Shown here: piece after piece, positions 1 to 9,157 of the stretch
Numbering within the stretch: the first letter of the stretch is position 1
Layout of the letters: each line of letters starts with the position of its first letter
Source: Eopsaltria australis
Lineage: Eukaryota; Chordata; Aves; Passeriformes; Petroicidae
Length of the DNA stretch: 64,000 nucleotides
Direction: 5' to 3'
NCBI GenBank assembly: GCA_034509425.1
Contig: JAVTVJ010001184.1
Coordinates: forward strand, 88,058-152,057
Notes under the pieces: model-generated
Databases searched by the model: none
Told to the model about the DNA's origin: nothing
Seen by the model: the letters and a program-made list of their open reading frames with translations, nothing else
Program-made: the position numbers and the translations under genes

Positions 1-1
1 A

Positions 2-1951
2 AACGCCCCGGGGCCCCCAGAAAACCTCCCGACCCTTCCGCCGAGCCCGCCGGATCCACCCCCTGCCGCGGAAACTTCCCAAACGTCCGCGGTTTCCCCA
101 TCCGTCCCTCCGCCGCCGGTTAGCGATCCAACACTGGAAGCACAGCAATCCGCGCGATCTTTTTGGGAGGGATTGGCAACCGAAGCCAGGGAAACCGAGA
201 GGGCAGCTAGAGAGGGAGCGCGAGTGATCCCCTCTCCCCCGCCCTATGCAGTTCAAAATGGCGCGGGCGACCAAGGAGATGGGCGGGGCCAGGGTTTCAG
301 CAGCGGGAACGAACAAAGATTGCGAGTGTTCGCTGCTGCGCATGCGTGGGAAGAGAGAGCTGCAAACGCGCGGGCACGGGAGAGCGGCAGAGAGCGCATG
401 CCCAGTCAAGAGCCGTGCTCAATGCCATTATCATTCAAAGGAGAGCCCTCCCCTTACGAGAGGCAGGGCAAGCCCAGGGGGCAGGACCGGCACCGCCCCC
501 GGGGGGAGGACCGGGGCCGGAGCCGTAACAAAAGGCACGGAATCCCGGAAGTGCTCTGGCAGTCGACTTCCGGCTCTGAGTCCGACAACAGCTCCGCTAG
601 CTCTCCTGAGTTATCGGAAACTGACAGGGACACAGAGTCAGAAGAAGCAGAGCTATCACAATTTGAAACGAAAACGAATAAAGTTTTAAATCACGCCGGA
701 AAGCAATCACAGTACAAATTCACTGACTGGGGAAAGATAAAAATAGCTTGTGCAGAATGGGTGCCCTCAGCTACAGTCCATGCTTTCCCGGTGAGAACCA
801 CGGGGCAAAACGGAAACCAACAACAGGTTTATGACCCAATAAACCCCAAAGATATACAAATGATTGTCAAAGCAATCTCAGAAAAGGGAATGGATTCCAT
901 CATTGTTTCTACTCTCATAGACGGCCTTTTTAGCAATGAGAACCTGCTCCCCTTTGATATTAGACAAATAGGTCGCATGATTTTTGATGGGGCAGGAATG
1001 ATTGTTTTTAAACAGGAATGGACAGACAATTGTATGAACCTATTAGCCCAGTCCTCTGGGGCGGGGCAACCACTGCATGGCTCGAGCCTGTCCAGGCTGA
1101 CAGGGAAACATGATGAGATGATTACACCTCAGCAGCAAGCTGCACTATTGCGAGCTGAGGAAGTCAGGGCCACAACCCGAGCTGCCAGAGAAGCCATTCG
1201 TGCTGCATCTCGTGTGGTAGCTAAGCCTTCACCGTGGTCCACCATAAAGCAAACAGAGAGTGAAAGCTTCACAAAGTTTGTAGACCGCCTACAGGCAGCA
1301 GTAGACGCCTCTACCCTGCCTGCGGCGGCAAAAGGACCTGTTGTAGCAGACTGCTTGCGGCAACAAAGTAACACTATTACCAAAGAAATCTTGCGCTCCG
1401 TTCCAATTGGAGCCAGCCTGGCTGATATGATCAAACATGTAGTTAGGGAAGAACAGCTAACCCCTTTTCAGGCTGCCGTACGTGATCTAACTAGTGCAAT
1501 GGTGTGCTTCAAATGTGGACAGGCAGGCCACATCGCAACGGGCTGTCCCCACAAATCCCAGCCTCCCTTGGCGGGGCCTCCATCTCAAGCGCGCGTGAGA
1601 GGGCTCTGCTGGGGCTGCGGGAAGAAGGGACACCTCGCTAAGGAATGCAGATCCCGACCCCGGGGAAACGGGAGGGGGAGGGGGCATGTGGGCCGCACCC
1701 AGCCTCCTCCCGCTGCGAATGCAAGGCGGCCCATCTATGCCAACCCCCAGTGGGGTGGGGGGCCCTCATTCCCTATGCCCCCGCAGGAGACAGCCAGTCT
1801 TGCACCCACACAAACAGTGCAAATGCAGAGTTTCACAGCACCGCCAGCAGCACCATTGCACCCACCACAGCCACAAGCCGCACTTGTGCCACAGGGCCAG
1901 CAGGGGGCGCCCCAGAGCGGAACCCCTGGGTGGCCCTGGCCAAGAAAGTAG
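2..1951 (+). CDS. gag: ERV-A Gag polyprotein (5' partial)
   Basis: Retroviral structural polyprotein (matrix/capsid/nucleocapsid). The frame is already open at base 2 with no stop, so the start is outside the window; the first possible start inside is only a TTG. Order seen: proline-rich segment (bases 2-170), basic and RG-rich linker, capsid from about base 700 with an HAFPV motif (bases 779-793), a major homology region ([11 protein letters not shown], about 1258-1290), then two CCHC zinc knuckles, [14 protein letters not shown] (about 1506-1547) and [14 protein letters not shown] (about 1608-1649). Two knuckles are usual for alpha- and betaretroviruses, one for gammaretroviruses. A Pro/Gln-rich tail of about 95 codons follows the second knuckle in zero frame to the stop at 1949-1951. 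The frame has no internal stop or frameshift in the window. Confidence 0.92.
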   Translation, partial: NAPGPPENLPTLPPSPPDPPPAAETSQTSAVSPSVPPPPVSDPTLEAQQSARSFWEGLATEARETERAAREGARVIPSPPPYAVQNGAGDQGDGRGQGFSSGNEQRLRVFAAAHAWEERAANARARESGRERMPSQEPCSMPLSFKGEPSPYERQGKPRGQDRHRPRGEDRGRSRNKRHGIPEVLWQSTSGSESDNSSASSPELSETDRDTESEEAELSQFETKTNKVLNHAGKQSQYKFTDWGKIKIACAEWVPSATVHAFPVRTTGQNGNQQQVYDPINPKDIQMIVKAISEKGMDSIIVSTLIDGLFSNENLLPFDIRQIGRMIFDGAGMIVFKQEWTDNCMNLLAQSSGAGQPLHGSSLSRLTGKHDEMITPQQQAALLRAEEVRATTRAAREAIRAASRVVAKPSPWSTIKQTESESFTKFVDRLQAAVDASTLPAAAKGPVVADCLRQQSNTITKEILRSVPIGASLADMIKHVVREEQLTPFQAAVRDLTSAMVCFKCGQAGHIATGCPHKSQPPLAGPPSQARVRGLCWGCGKKGHLAKECRSRPRGNGRGRGHVGRTQPPPAANARRPIYANPQWGGGPSFPMPPQETASLAPTQTVQMQSFTAPPAAPLHPPQPQAALVPQGQQGAPQSGTPGWPWPRK

Positions 1952-2295
1952 GGAAAGAGCCCCTGATAGTGTGGGGGACATGCCGCCTCTATGGCAGTCA
2001 GGATCCCCACGTCATAGGGCTTCAGTTTTGGGCAGACACGGGTTCAGACTGTACAATTATTCCCCAAGCACATTGGCCACAACATTGGCAATTTACAGAA
2101 GTCCCCCCAGTGAATGGTGTGGGAGGGCCATCCCGGGCGTGGAAAAGCACCCAGTTGGTAGCTATAACACTCCACACAAAAAAGGGACCAGAACAGACAG
2201 TGGCAATCTACCCCTACATTCTACAGAACTCTCCACCTTTGATAGGAAGGGACATCCTTGCTCTGTTAGGAGTCAGGATGACAAATTTACCATGA
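1645..2295 (+). CDS. pro: ERV-A retroviral aspartic protease (pro frame)
   Basis: Retropepsin that matures Gag and Gag-Pro-Pol; it works as a homodimer, each subunit giving one catalytic Asp. The active-site motif [11 protein letters not shown] is at about bases 2032-2064 and the C-terminal motif [12 protein letters not shown] at about 2236-2271, both in the right order and spacing. The frame is -1 to gag and overlaps it by 307 bases. The ATG at 1645 probably has no role: entry is expected by frameshift at 1663-1669, giving a Pro-rich leader of about 100 codons before the protease core. The frame ends at TGA 2293-2295, just after a second slippery site. No inactivating change is visible. Confidence 0.86.
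   Translation: MQIPTPGKREGEGACGPHPASSRCECKAAHLCQPPVGWGALIPYAPAGDSQSCTHTNSANAEFHSTASSTIAPTTATSRTCATGPAGGAPERNPWVALAKKVGKEPLIVWGTCRLYGSQDPHVIGLQFWADTGSDCTIIPQAHWPQHWQFTEVPPVNGVGGPSRAWKSTQLVAITLHTKKGPEQTVAIYPYILQNSPPLIGRDILALLGVRMTNLP
1663..1669 (+). promoter_or_regulatory. gag-pro -1 frameshift slippery heptamer
   Basis: GGGAAAC, read as G GGA AAC in the gag frame, is a canonical X XXY YYZ slip site. It lies 14 bases after the last Cys codon of zinc knuckle 2. A G-rich run (1670-1684) followed by a C-rich run (about 1702-1712) could fold as the stimulatory stem or pseudoknot. The protease frame is exactly -1 to gag here. Type D betaretroviruses use the same heptamer at this junction. Folding was not computed. 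Confidence 0.82.
2283..2289 (+). promoter_or_regulatory. pro-pol -1 frameshift slippery heptamer
   Basis: AAATTTA, read as A AAT TTA in the protease frame, sits three bases before the pro stop codon (2293). It is a canonical slip site, and the RT frame that follows is -1 to pro. Together with 1663-1669 this is the double-frameshift layout of betaretroviruses. Confidence 0.78.
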
Positions 2296-2514
2296 GGGCC
2301 ACTGCAGTTCATCCACCGCTGCCAATTAAATTGACTTGGAAATCATCAGAAATTGTATACGTGGAGCAGTGGCCCCTGTCAGAGCCTCGAATGGCAGCCT
2401 TGCTGGAACTGGTTGACCGTGAACTACAAAAGGGTCACATAGAACCCTCCATCAGCCCGTGGAACACTCCTGTATTTGTAATCCCCAAAAAGTCTGGAGA
2501 CTGGTACTCACAGG
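2290..2514 (+). pseudogene. pol: ERV-A pol: reverse transcriptase N-terminal stub
   Basis: In frame 3 the translation shows the start of a reverse transcriptase fingers domain: [16 protein letters not shown] (about 2371-2418), then [20 protein letters not shown] (about 2437-2496). Homology stops abruptly at about 2505-2515, where the conserved sequence after KKSG should continue. The catalytic YxDD region, connection, RNase H and most of integrase are absent. The frame runs on to a stop at 2567 in unrelated reading of the downstream fragment. This is an internal deletion of most of pol. Confidence 0.85.
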
Positions 2515-2640
2515 GCGGGGGTACGCAGCTGTCAAAAAAGAAAGCAAAATCAAGTGGTGTCCACTGAGGTCAGTAAAGCCAGACCTTCAGAATGAGCAGA
2601 ATGAGACTAATGAGAACTGTGAGTTTCTATTTACAGGACA
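2515..2640 (+). pseudogene. pol: ERV-A pol: integrase C-terminal relic
   Basis: In frame 2 (the +2 register of the window) the translation [20 protein letters not shown] followed by VKPDL looks like the C-terminal, SH3-like part of a retroviral integrase with its KW-P-R-VKP ending. It abuts the RT stub directly, so the deletion joins RT to integrase and puts them in different frames. The env start at 2592 overlaps this tail in another frame, as is normal for retroviruses. Confidence 0.6.
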
Positions 2641-4556
2641 TGCTCGTGGGACACCCCCGTAAAGCGTACACCCCTGTTCCAGAGGAAAATGACAGACCTC
2701 CAGGCCGCCAAGCAGCACCCAAGAGTTCTGTACCGGTGAAAACCAGACATCAACAGTGTTTTTGTGTGCTTTTGCTGTTGGGGCTTGTTACCAGGGGACA
2801 AGCCAGTCCAAACCATTACTCTCATCAGCCATTCAGGTGGGTCATGCAACACCTGTCAAATGACAAGGTGCTCAAAGAAACCACCACACCGAATGCCCCA
2901 TCCTTTGTGATCCGCATTTCCGATCTGTTCCCTGGAAAACCAAAAATAAACCCATATTCCCCTCATGTTACAAGTATGCATCTATCCTATTGGTGCCCAG
3001 CCTCAAACCCAGGGAAGAAGTACTGCAATTATCCGGGGTGGGGATATTGTGGGTACTGGGGCTGTGAAACCATTGTTACAAATGCCGGACCATCAAGACC
3101 TGGGTGGGAACCTCAAAAGCCCAATGAATTTTTACAGTTCACCTGGGCTCCAACTGGTTGTAAACAACCTGTCATCCTTCAGGAAAAATACTATCGAAAC
3201 TATTATAAAATCCCTAAATCTCGGAGGTGCACTGACTATAACATGACCGTTTTGCAGCCAGATCACCCTAGTTGGGCCACAGGCAGGACGTGGACAGTAG
3301 TTATTCAAGGATCAAAAGAGTGGGTGAATGTGCAAATTATCAAGCTCCAACCCCCCGCATCCCGGGCGGTTGGGCCAAACAAAGTTATTAAAGATGTACT
3401 AGAAGGGAAAAACACAACCCACTCCAAAGCCTTACCCACAAAAGCCACTGATACCCTGATCGGCCATGCAGATGCCTCCCAGATAAGTAGTTTAGCCAAG
3501 TCTGACTCTGACCCAGTCTTTCGTATGTTAGAGGCTACCTTTCTTTCCCTGAACGAATCCAACCCGAACCTAACTGATTCCTGCTGGCTTTGCTATGATG
3601 TCAAACCCCCCTTCTACGAAGGAGTTGCTTTAGATATCCCCTTCAGTTACTCCACAGCCGACTCCCCTCACCAGTGCAGGTGGGATACTCCCCACAGAGG
3701 AATCACCCTGAGTCAAGTCACAGGTCAAGGCAGATGTTTTGGCAATGCAACCTTAGCAAAGGAAGGCAACATCTGCACCAAAGTTGTCAAGCCCAACAGA
3801 AAGAATAAGTGGGTGGTTCCATCCGCATCTGGGATGTGGGTTTGTCAGCAATCTGGAGTGAGTCCTTGTGTGTCTCTTGCCAAATTCAATGATTCCACTG
3901 ACTTTTGTGTCCAAGTTTTAATTGTTCCTAGAGTCCTGTACCATACAGACGAAGAGATGTACCACCTTCTTGAGAAACCCGACCGGCTCCACAAAAGAGA
4001 ACTGATAACAGGTGTAACTATTGCAATGCTGCTCAGCCTGGGAGCAGCCGGAACGGCCACGGGTGTCTCAGCTCTTGCGACCCGACACCAAGGACTGTCT
4101 CAGCTACAAATGACCATCGATGAGGACTTGCAGAGGATCGAGAAATCCATTTCCTTTCTAGAGAAATCAGTTTCTTCACTCTCAGAAGTGGTCTTGCAGA
4201 ACAGGCGAGGATTAGACCTCTTGTTCATGCAGCAAGGAGGCTTGTGTGCCGCCTTGAAAGAGGAATGCTGCTTTTATGCAGACCACACAGGAGTCGTCAG
4301 AGACTCCATGGCAGAGCTCCGAGATAGGCTAGCTCGGAGACAGAAAGACAGGGAAGCCCAACAGAGCTGGTTTCAGTCCTGGTTCAATCAATCACCATGG
4401 CTCACCACACTAATTTCCGCCTTGGTAGGTCCATTGGCAATGTTGTTTTTAGCTTTTACCTTTGGACCATGCCTGCTGAACAAACTAGTCTCTTTTATCC
4501 AGACCCGTCTGGAACGGGCCAACATTCTGTTTTTAGAACATCAACAAATGCTGTAA
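2592..4556 (+). CDS. env: ERV-A envelope glycoprotein, gamma type, full-length open frame
   Basis: 654-codon open frame from ATG 2592, no stop or frameshift. The N-terminal ~55 residues overlap pol; a hydrophobic signal-peptide-like core CFCVLLLLGLV is at residues ~56-66. The surface subunit has a CWLC (CXXC) motif at about residue 331, the gammaretroviral disulfide-exchange motif. A basic RLHKR stretch (~residue 463-467) precedes a hydrophobic Gly/Ala-rich fusion peptide. The transmembrane subunit shows the LQNRRGLDLL segment (~residue 534), the CX6CC motif (CAALKEECC, ~551-559), a membrane span (~602-630) and a cytoplasmic tail of about 25 residues. CWLC plus CX6CC defines the covalently linked gamma type. 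The RLHKR site lacks Arg at P4, so furin cleavage is uncertain. Retained Env beside a ruined pol is compatible with youth, complementation or host use; these cannot be told apart here. Confidence 0.93.
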   Translation: MSRMRLMRTVSFYLQDMLVGHPRKAYTPVPEENDRPPGRQAAPKSSVPVKTRHQQCFCVLLLLGLVTRGQASPNHYSHQPFRWVMQHLSNDKVLKETTTPNAPSFVIRISDLFPGKPKINPYSPHVTSMHLSYWCPASNPGKKYCNYPGWGYCGYWGCETIVTNAGPSRPGWEPQKPNEFLQFTWAPTGCKQPVILQEKYYRNYYKIPKSRRCTDYNMTVLQPDHPSWATGRTWTVVIQGSKEWVNVQIIKLQPPASRAVGPNKVIKDVLEGKNTTHSKALPTKATDTLIGHADASQISSLAKSDSDPVFRMLEATFLSLNESNPNLTDSCWLCYDVKPPFYEGVALDIPFSYSTADSPHQCRWDTPHRGITLSQVTGQGRCFGNATLAKEGNICTKVVKPNRKNKWVVPSASGMWVCQQSGVSPCVSLAKFNDSTDFCVQVLIVPRVLYHTDEEMYHLLEKPDRLHKRELITGVTIAMLLSLGAAGTATGVSALATRHQGLSQLQMTIDEDLQRIEKSISFLEKSVSSLSEVVLQNRRGLDLLFMQQGGLCAALKEECCFYADHTGVVRDSMAELRDRLARRQKDREAQQSWFQSWFNQSPWLTTLISALVGPLAMLFLAFTFGPCLLNKLVSFIQTRLERANILFLEHQQML

Positions 4557-4720
4557 TCCAAACTGTAAACACTATCAATGGCAAGACTTTTCTAACTTGC
4601 CTTGCGAAATCTACTCAGGTATACCAAACCCCTTTTCCCTTGTCAAGTTACTACCTCATACCTCACTTCGATACATGTATCTATGACTACCTCATTCATT
4701 TGTGAAAAAAGGGGGGGAAG
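4557..4720 (+). promoter_or_regulatory. ERV-A 3' leader to LTR with polypurine tract
   Basis: About 146 bases of non-coding sequence follow env. The purine run at 4703-4720 (gaaaaaagggggggaag) directly touches the LTR start TG at 4721 and is the expected plus-strand priming site. Confidence 0.85.
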
Positions 4721-5074
4721 TGTGGTAGATAGGGACAGGCGGACGGAAGATCTCGCGATGTGACGGAAAGCAGAGAGCAGCATGGAATCTCCCTCCCTTC
4801 ATTCCTGCATGATAAGAGATCACCCAAAGTATGCAACACCTCCTAATCCCAGTAGTTTTCCACTCCTTACTAACCCTAGCTATCCCACCATCCCCTTTCT
4901 GACGTAGTGAAGCCCCCTAGACTATTTAACCTCATGAGATAAGATAATAAAGGCCATTTGACCATCCACCACATTGGTGTCTGTGCGTCGTGGACCGAGT
5001 AGCTCGGGTGAGGCCGGGCTGCCGTGCTGTCGTTCTTGAACCAGGTCGCCTGCCTTCATAGCAAGAAGGCAACA
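4721..5074 (+). repeat. LTR_A copy 1: 3' LTR of ERV-A
   Basis: 354 bp, begins TGTGGTAGAT and ends GGCAACA. Poly(A) signal AATAAA at 4946-4951, with a weak TATA-like ctatttaa at about 4921. Directly after it comes tatatc (5075-5080). Copies at 7022, 9309 and 26341 look (nearly) identical by eye, and the one at 11609 differs at about ten places. Confidence 0.95.
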
Positions 5075-6572
5075 TATATCTAAGACAAAGGGAAAAAGAA
5101 AAAAAAACTCAAGAAAAACCAGAACAAACTCCCCAGACTACCTCTCCTTCTCCGCCTCTGTATTTCATCCTCTCTGACAACATACAAAAGACAACACTTC
5201 GACTTCCAGTCAGTTTACCACCTCAGAAACAGCTCTTGTTCTAGTTCATATAGGGAGAGAAGTTTCTTTTGCTTACACCATGGATCTTCTGTAAGAAAAA
5301 TACAGTTTTTATGGGTCTTCTGCCTCACTATTAACCGCCGCCCGGAGCAAAGTCTAGCTTAATGGTGGATCTCTCCCACACCAGTAGCCTTCCCACAGCC
5401 ACTTGGGTGGGTTATGAACAGTCCACAGGGTACCTGTTTTAAGGATGCCCAGTTTAATTGCAGCAACAAAGAAAATCCTTTCTTCTGTGCTTAGCAACAC
5501 AGATTCTCCTGACAACTCAGGTTCTCTAGCATTCTCCCCGGGACCAGGGCTCTGGGTCACAGCTTCTCCTCTCTCTTGGTTCTAGTTTCTCATCAGGCTG
5601 TACTTTTTTAACACTTACTTGTCTGTACTTAGGTATTTCAGTTCATTGGCTGCAATAAGAACCTCACATCCCCCTTTGGACTATATCTTCATATATTACA
5701 GAGAATTTATTAGCTCAGTCCCCAACCATGGTTTTCTAAAAGAGTTTTCAGCTTCACTCTTGAAGCAACTTCCCATGCACCCCCTTGTGAGTATCAGTTC
5801 TGCTTTCCTCACTGACTGTAAAGTTTCTGCGCTGCACTATGTAGATGTCCTCACTCGTTCCTCTCTCTGCGAGGAAGGATGGGTGTCTGTGAGTTTAGTC
5901 CAGGCATGGAGAGAGTTAATCTCTGTCTCTCTCTCTCTGGCAGTGTGAGGATCACGTGCTCTTTGCTGGGCTGCTTGAACAGGTCCGAGCTGGATGCTAG
6001 ACGCTCTCAAGAGTCTCTGCCTGGCTCGGCCAAGCTGGCTCGGCCTGGTAGGGCCATCTGGGCCCGGGGTGACAGGGCAGGGCCTGGCCCGAGCTGGATG
6101 GAGTCCGGCCTGGTCCTTGCCTGGCCCGGAGCAGGGGCTTGGCTCTCTCTCTCGTGTAGCTGGCACACCGGCTGAGCTGTTTCTGCTGAGGATTCCAGCC
6201 GTTCCTCCCCTATGCCCGGCTGCAGCGGCACAGCTGCCATAAAACCTCCCTTCCCCCCCCACCCCCCTCATCCCTCCTTTGGAAGGAGGTGGGGGGGCGG
6301 GAGCTGAGGCCTTACCAGCGAGAGAAGCAGGAGCTGCTCCTCTCTACACAGCAGCAGCAGGTCTAAAGAGGAAGAGCTTCAGAGAGTCTCTGCTTATATA
6401 TGGTTTTTTCCTCGAAGGCGGATCAACTTTTTAATTGGTTTACCTACCTATCAATCCTTAAAACTACCTGATTATTGGCTCTCTCTCCCAGGAAGGAAGT
6501 TGTATTCCTTCCTGCATTCCTGCAGCACAGATCACTTCCTAGATTTTGACCCCCCTGGCCTAACCCAGGACA
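5075..6572 (-). repeat. LTR_B copy 1 (5' part on minus strand)
   Basis: Minus-strand LTR interrupted by the ERV-A provirus; its remaining left end is outside the window. On the minus strand it starts TGTCCTGGGTTAGG (plus-strand end at 6572). It contains a TATA box and a GC-rich, Pro/Arg-coding-like block (5840-6270) whose overlapping ORFs are not conserved in the indel-bearing unit 3, so I do not call a gene. Homology to the same LTR at 56643-58180 supports LTR identity. Confidence 0.82.
6394..6401 (-). promoter_or_regulatory. LTR_B TATA box (minus strand)
   Basis: On the minus strand the sequence reads ATATATAAGCAGAGAC, a good TATA box, about 170 bases from the LTR_B 5' terminus (6572). It recurs at the same place in every unit (about 8696, 10990 in altered form, 13278) and at about 58055 in the dispersed copy. 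It implies a minus-strand transcript start near 6370. Confidence 0.6.
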
Positions 6573-6869
6573 TTCCACCTCTCGCCTTCGGGGAAAAACC
6601 ATATATAAGACTTATTATCAAAATTACATTAATCATACAATCTTTACTTAGAAAAACTACTAAACTAAACAGAAAGCTTTTTACACAAATCTCTACCTCT
6701 AGACTTTATATGACTACTACAATACACAGTTTCTACTACCATTTACTTTATCTTGTATTTTAATACATGCTTTGCCTATTATTTCTCCTAATCAATCCTT
6801 ATCTCAAACTCCTATCAATTTGCCTATTATTTGGTCTGAAAACCGGGCCGACGGAAACACCACCTTGAA
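6573..6869 (-). mobile_element. LTR_B minimal internal segment, unit 1
   Basis: 297 bp between two LTR_B copies. On the minus strand it begins, five bases from the LTR end, with a degenerate tRNA-Val primer-site sequence (two small indels) and ends with a purine-rich gaggtggaa next to the next LTR start. It is AT-rich with no credible coding frame, so only the priming signals of a retroelement remain. Confidence 0.75.
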
Positions 6870-7007
6870 TGTAAGTGGTCTTAGTTCGCCTATTCAGGTT
6901 TGTGGCTAAATGCCAGCACACTTACCTAAATTTACTTGATTGCTTGTGGTGAGATAAGGATTAGGAGTAGGCAAAGCAGGCTTAAACTTTATAAAGTACA
7001 AAGAAGT

Positions 7008-7013
7008 TTTATT
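7008..7013 (-). promoter_or_regulatory. LTR_B poly(A) signal (minus strand)
   Basis: TTTATT on the plus strand is AATAAA on the minus strand, followed on that strand by a block shared with 56750-56790 and, in opposite orientation, with 61255-61310 (AATAAACTTTCTTTATATTC type). LTR_A at 7022 lies just upstream of this signal in the LTR_B direction, so it separates the LTR_B promoter from its own poly(A) site. Confidence 0.6.
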
Positions 7014-7021
7014 AATATATC

Positions 7022-7375
7022 TGTGGTAGATAGGGACAGGCGGACGGAAGATCTCGCGATGTGACGGAAAGCAGAGAGCAGCATGGAATCTCCCTCCCTT
7101 CATTCCTGCATGATAAGAGATCACCCAAAGTATGCAACACCTCCTAATCCCAGTAGTTTTCCACTCCTTACTAACCCTAGCTATCCCACCATCCCCTTTC
7201 TGACGTAGTGAAGCCCCCTAGACTATTTAACCTCATGAGATAAGATAATAAAGGCCATTTGACCATCCACCACATTGGTGTCTGTGCGTCGTGGACCGAG
7301 TAGCTCGGGTGAGGCCGGGCTGCCGTGCTGTCGTTCTTGAACCAGGTCGCCTGCCTTCATAGCAAGAAGGCAACA
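7022..7375 (+). repeat. Solo LTR_A copy 2, 6-bp target duplication
   Basis: 354 bp, identical by eye to the ERV-A 3' LTR. It is flanked by tatatc at 7016-7021 and 7376-7381. It has no internal sequence, so it is a solo LTR. A 6-bp duplication fits alpha- and betaretroviral integrases. Confidence 0.95.
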
Positions 7376-8865
7376 TATATCTAAGACAAAGGGAAAAAGA
7401 AAAAAAAACTCAAGAAAAACCAGAACAAACTCCCCAGACTACCTCTCCTTCTCCACCTCTCTATTTCATCCTCTCTGACAACATACAAAAGACAACACTT
7501 CGACTTCCAGTCAGTTTACCACCTCAGAAACAGCTCTTGTTCTAGTTCATATAGGGAGAGAAGTTTCTTTTGCTTACACCATGGATCTTCTGTAAGAAAA
7601 ATACAGTTTTTATGGGTCTTCTGCCTCACTATTAACCGCCGCCCGGAGCAAAGTCTAGCTTAATGGTGGATCTCTCCCACACCAGTAGCCTTCCCACAGC
7701 CACTTGGGTGGGTTATGAACAGTCCACAGGGTACCTGTTTTAAGGATGCCCAGTTTAATTGCAGCAACAAAGAAAATCCTTTCTTCTGTGCTTAGCAACA
7801 CAGATTCTCCTGACAACTCAGGTTCTCTAGCATTCTCCCCGGGACCAGGGCTCTGGGTAACAGCTTCTCCTCTCTCTTGGTTTTACTTTCTCATCAGGCT
7901 GTACTTTTTAACACTTACTTGTCTGTACTTAGGTATTTCAGTTCATTGGCTGCAATAAGAACCTCACATCCCCCTTTGGACTATATCTTCATATATTACG
8001 GAGAATTTATTAGTTCAGTCCCCAACCATGGTTTTCTAAAAGAGTTTTCAGCTTCACTCTTGAAGCAACTTCCCATGCACCCCCTTGTGAGTATCAGTTC
8101 TGCTTTCCTCACTGACTGTAAAGTTTCTGCGCTGCACTATGTAGATGTCCTCACTCGTTCCTCTCTCTGCGAGGAAGGATGGGTGTCTGTGAGTTTAGTC
8201 CAGGCATGGAGAGAGTTAATCTCTGTCTCTCTCTCTCTGGCAGTGTGAGGATCACGTGCTCTTTGCTGGGCTGCTTGAACAGGTCCGAGCTGGATGCTAG
8301 ACGCTCTCAAGAGTCTCTGCCTGGCTCGGCCAAGCTGGCTCGGCCTGGTAGGGCCATCTGGGCCCGGGGTGACAGGGCAGGGCCTGGCCCGAGCTGGATG
8401 GAGTCCGGCCTGGTCCTTGCCTGGCCCGGAGCAGGGGCTTGGCTCTCTCTCTCGTGTAGCTGGCACACCGGCTGAGCTGTTTCTGCTGAGGATTCCAGCC
8501 GTTCCTCCCCTATGCCCGGCTGCAGCGGCACAGCTGCCATAAAACCTCCCTTCCCCCCCCACCCCCCTCATCCCTCCTTTGGAAGGAGGTGGGGGGGGGG
8601 GGAGCTGAGGCCTTACCAGCGAGAGAAGCAGGAGCTGCTCCTCTCTACACAGCAGCAGCAGGTCTAAAGAGGAAGAGCTTCAGAGAGTCTCTGCTTATAT
8701 ATGGTTTTTTCCTCGAAGGTGGATCAACTTTTTAATTGGTTTACCTACCTATCAATCCTTAAAACTACCTGATTATTGGCTCTCTCTCGCAGGAAGGAAG
8801 TTGTATTCCTTCCTGCAGCACAGATCACTTCCTAGATTTTGACCCCTCTGGCCTAACCCAGGACA

Positions 8866-9157
8866 TTCCACCTCTCGCCTTCGGGGAAAAACCATATATA
8901 AGACTTATTATCAAAATTACATTAATCATACAATCTTTACTTAGAAAAACTACTAAACTAAACAGAAAGCTTTTTACACAAATCTCTACCTCTAGACTTT
9001 ATATGACTACTACAATACACAGTTTCTACTACCATTTACTTTATCTTGTATTTTAATACATGCTTTGCCTATTATTTCTCCTAATCAATCCTTATCTCAA
9101 ACTCCTATCAATTTGCCTATTATTTGGTCTGAAAAACCGGGCGGAAACACCATTGAA
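8866..9157 (-). mobile_element. LTR_B minimal internal segment, unit 2
   Basis: 292 bp, nearly the same as 6573-6869 but with an undamaged primer site. No coding potential. Confidence 0.78.
9135..9152 (-). promoter_or_regulatory. LTR_B primer binding site, tRNA-Val
   Basis: The plus strand reads aaccgggcggaaacacca, which is the 3' end of vertebrate tRNA-Val including CCA. Its minus-strand complement is therefore an 18-base primer site, five bases after the LTR_B end (9158). The matching sites in units 1 and 3 carry changes. Confidence 0.85.

Larger units (their letters stand above)
1..5074 (+). mobile_element. ERV-A provirus, 5' end outside window
   Basis: Endogenous retrovirus body in the order gag, pro, remnant pol, env, polypurine tract, 3' LTR. 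The left end (5' LTR, primer site, start of gag) lies beyond the window. The gag, pro and pol frames are arranged as in betaretroviruses, each -1 to the one before, while Env is of the gammaretroviral type. Most of pol is deleted. The 3' LTR is followed by tatatc, the same hexamer that flanks three solo LTRs further right, so the provirus occupies the same target position in a repeated sequence (LTR_B). The provirus cannot replicate on its own because pol is missing, but Env is open. Confidence 0.93.
6870..8865 (-). repeat. LTR_B copy 2 with nested LTR_A
   Basis: Complete minus-strand LTR of about 1.64 kb plus the 354-bp LTR_A insertion and its 6-bp duplication. Its plus-strand left end is TGTAAGTGG (TGTAGTGG in other copies) and its right end GGACA. 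The AATAAA signal on the minus strand (TTTATT at 7008-7013) lies 8 bases from the LTR_A insertion. Confidence 0.85.

Noticed and set aside
1686..2567. 293-codon ORF taken as one gene
   Set aside because: Its first 200 codons are an out-of-frame reading of gag/pro; only the end (from about 2290) is RT.
5837..6271. 144-codon Arg/Pro-rich minus-strand ORF, repeated exactly at 8137-8571
   Set aside because: Identity only reflects the recent tandem duplication. Unit 3 and unit 4 break or shift it, the region is GC-rich and several frames are open at once, and no domain is seen.
9135..9152. tRNA-Val 3' end as a tRNA gene
   Set aside because: Only the last 18 bases including CCA are present and CCA is not genome-encoded in vertebrate tRNA genes; it is a primer site.
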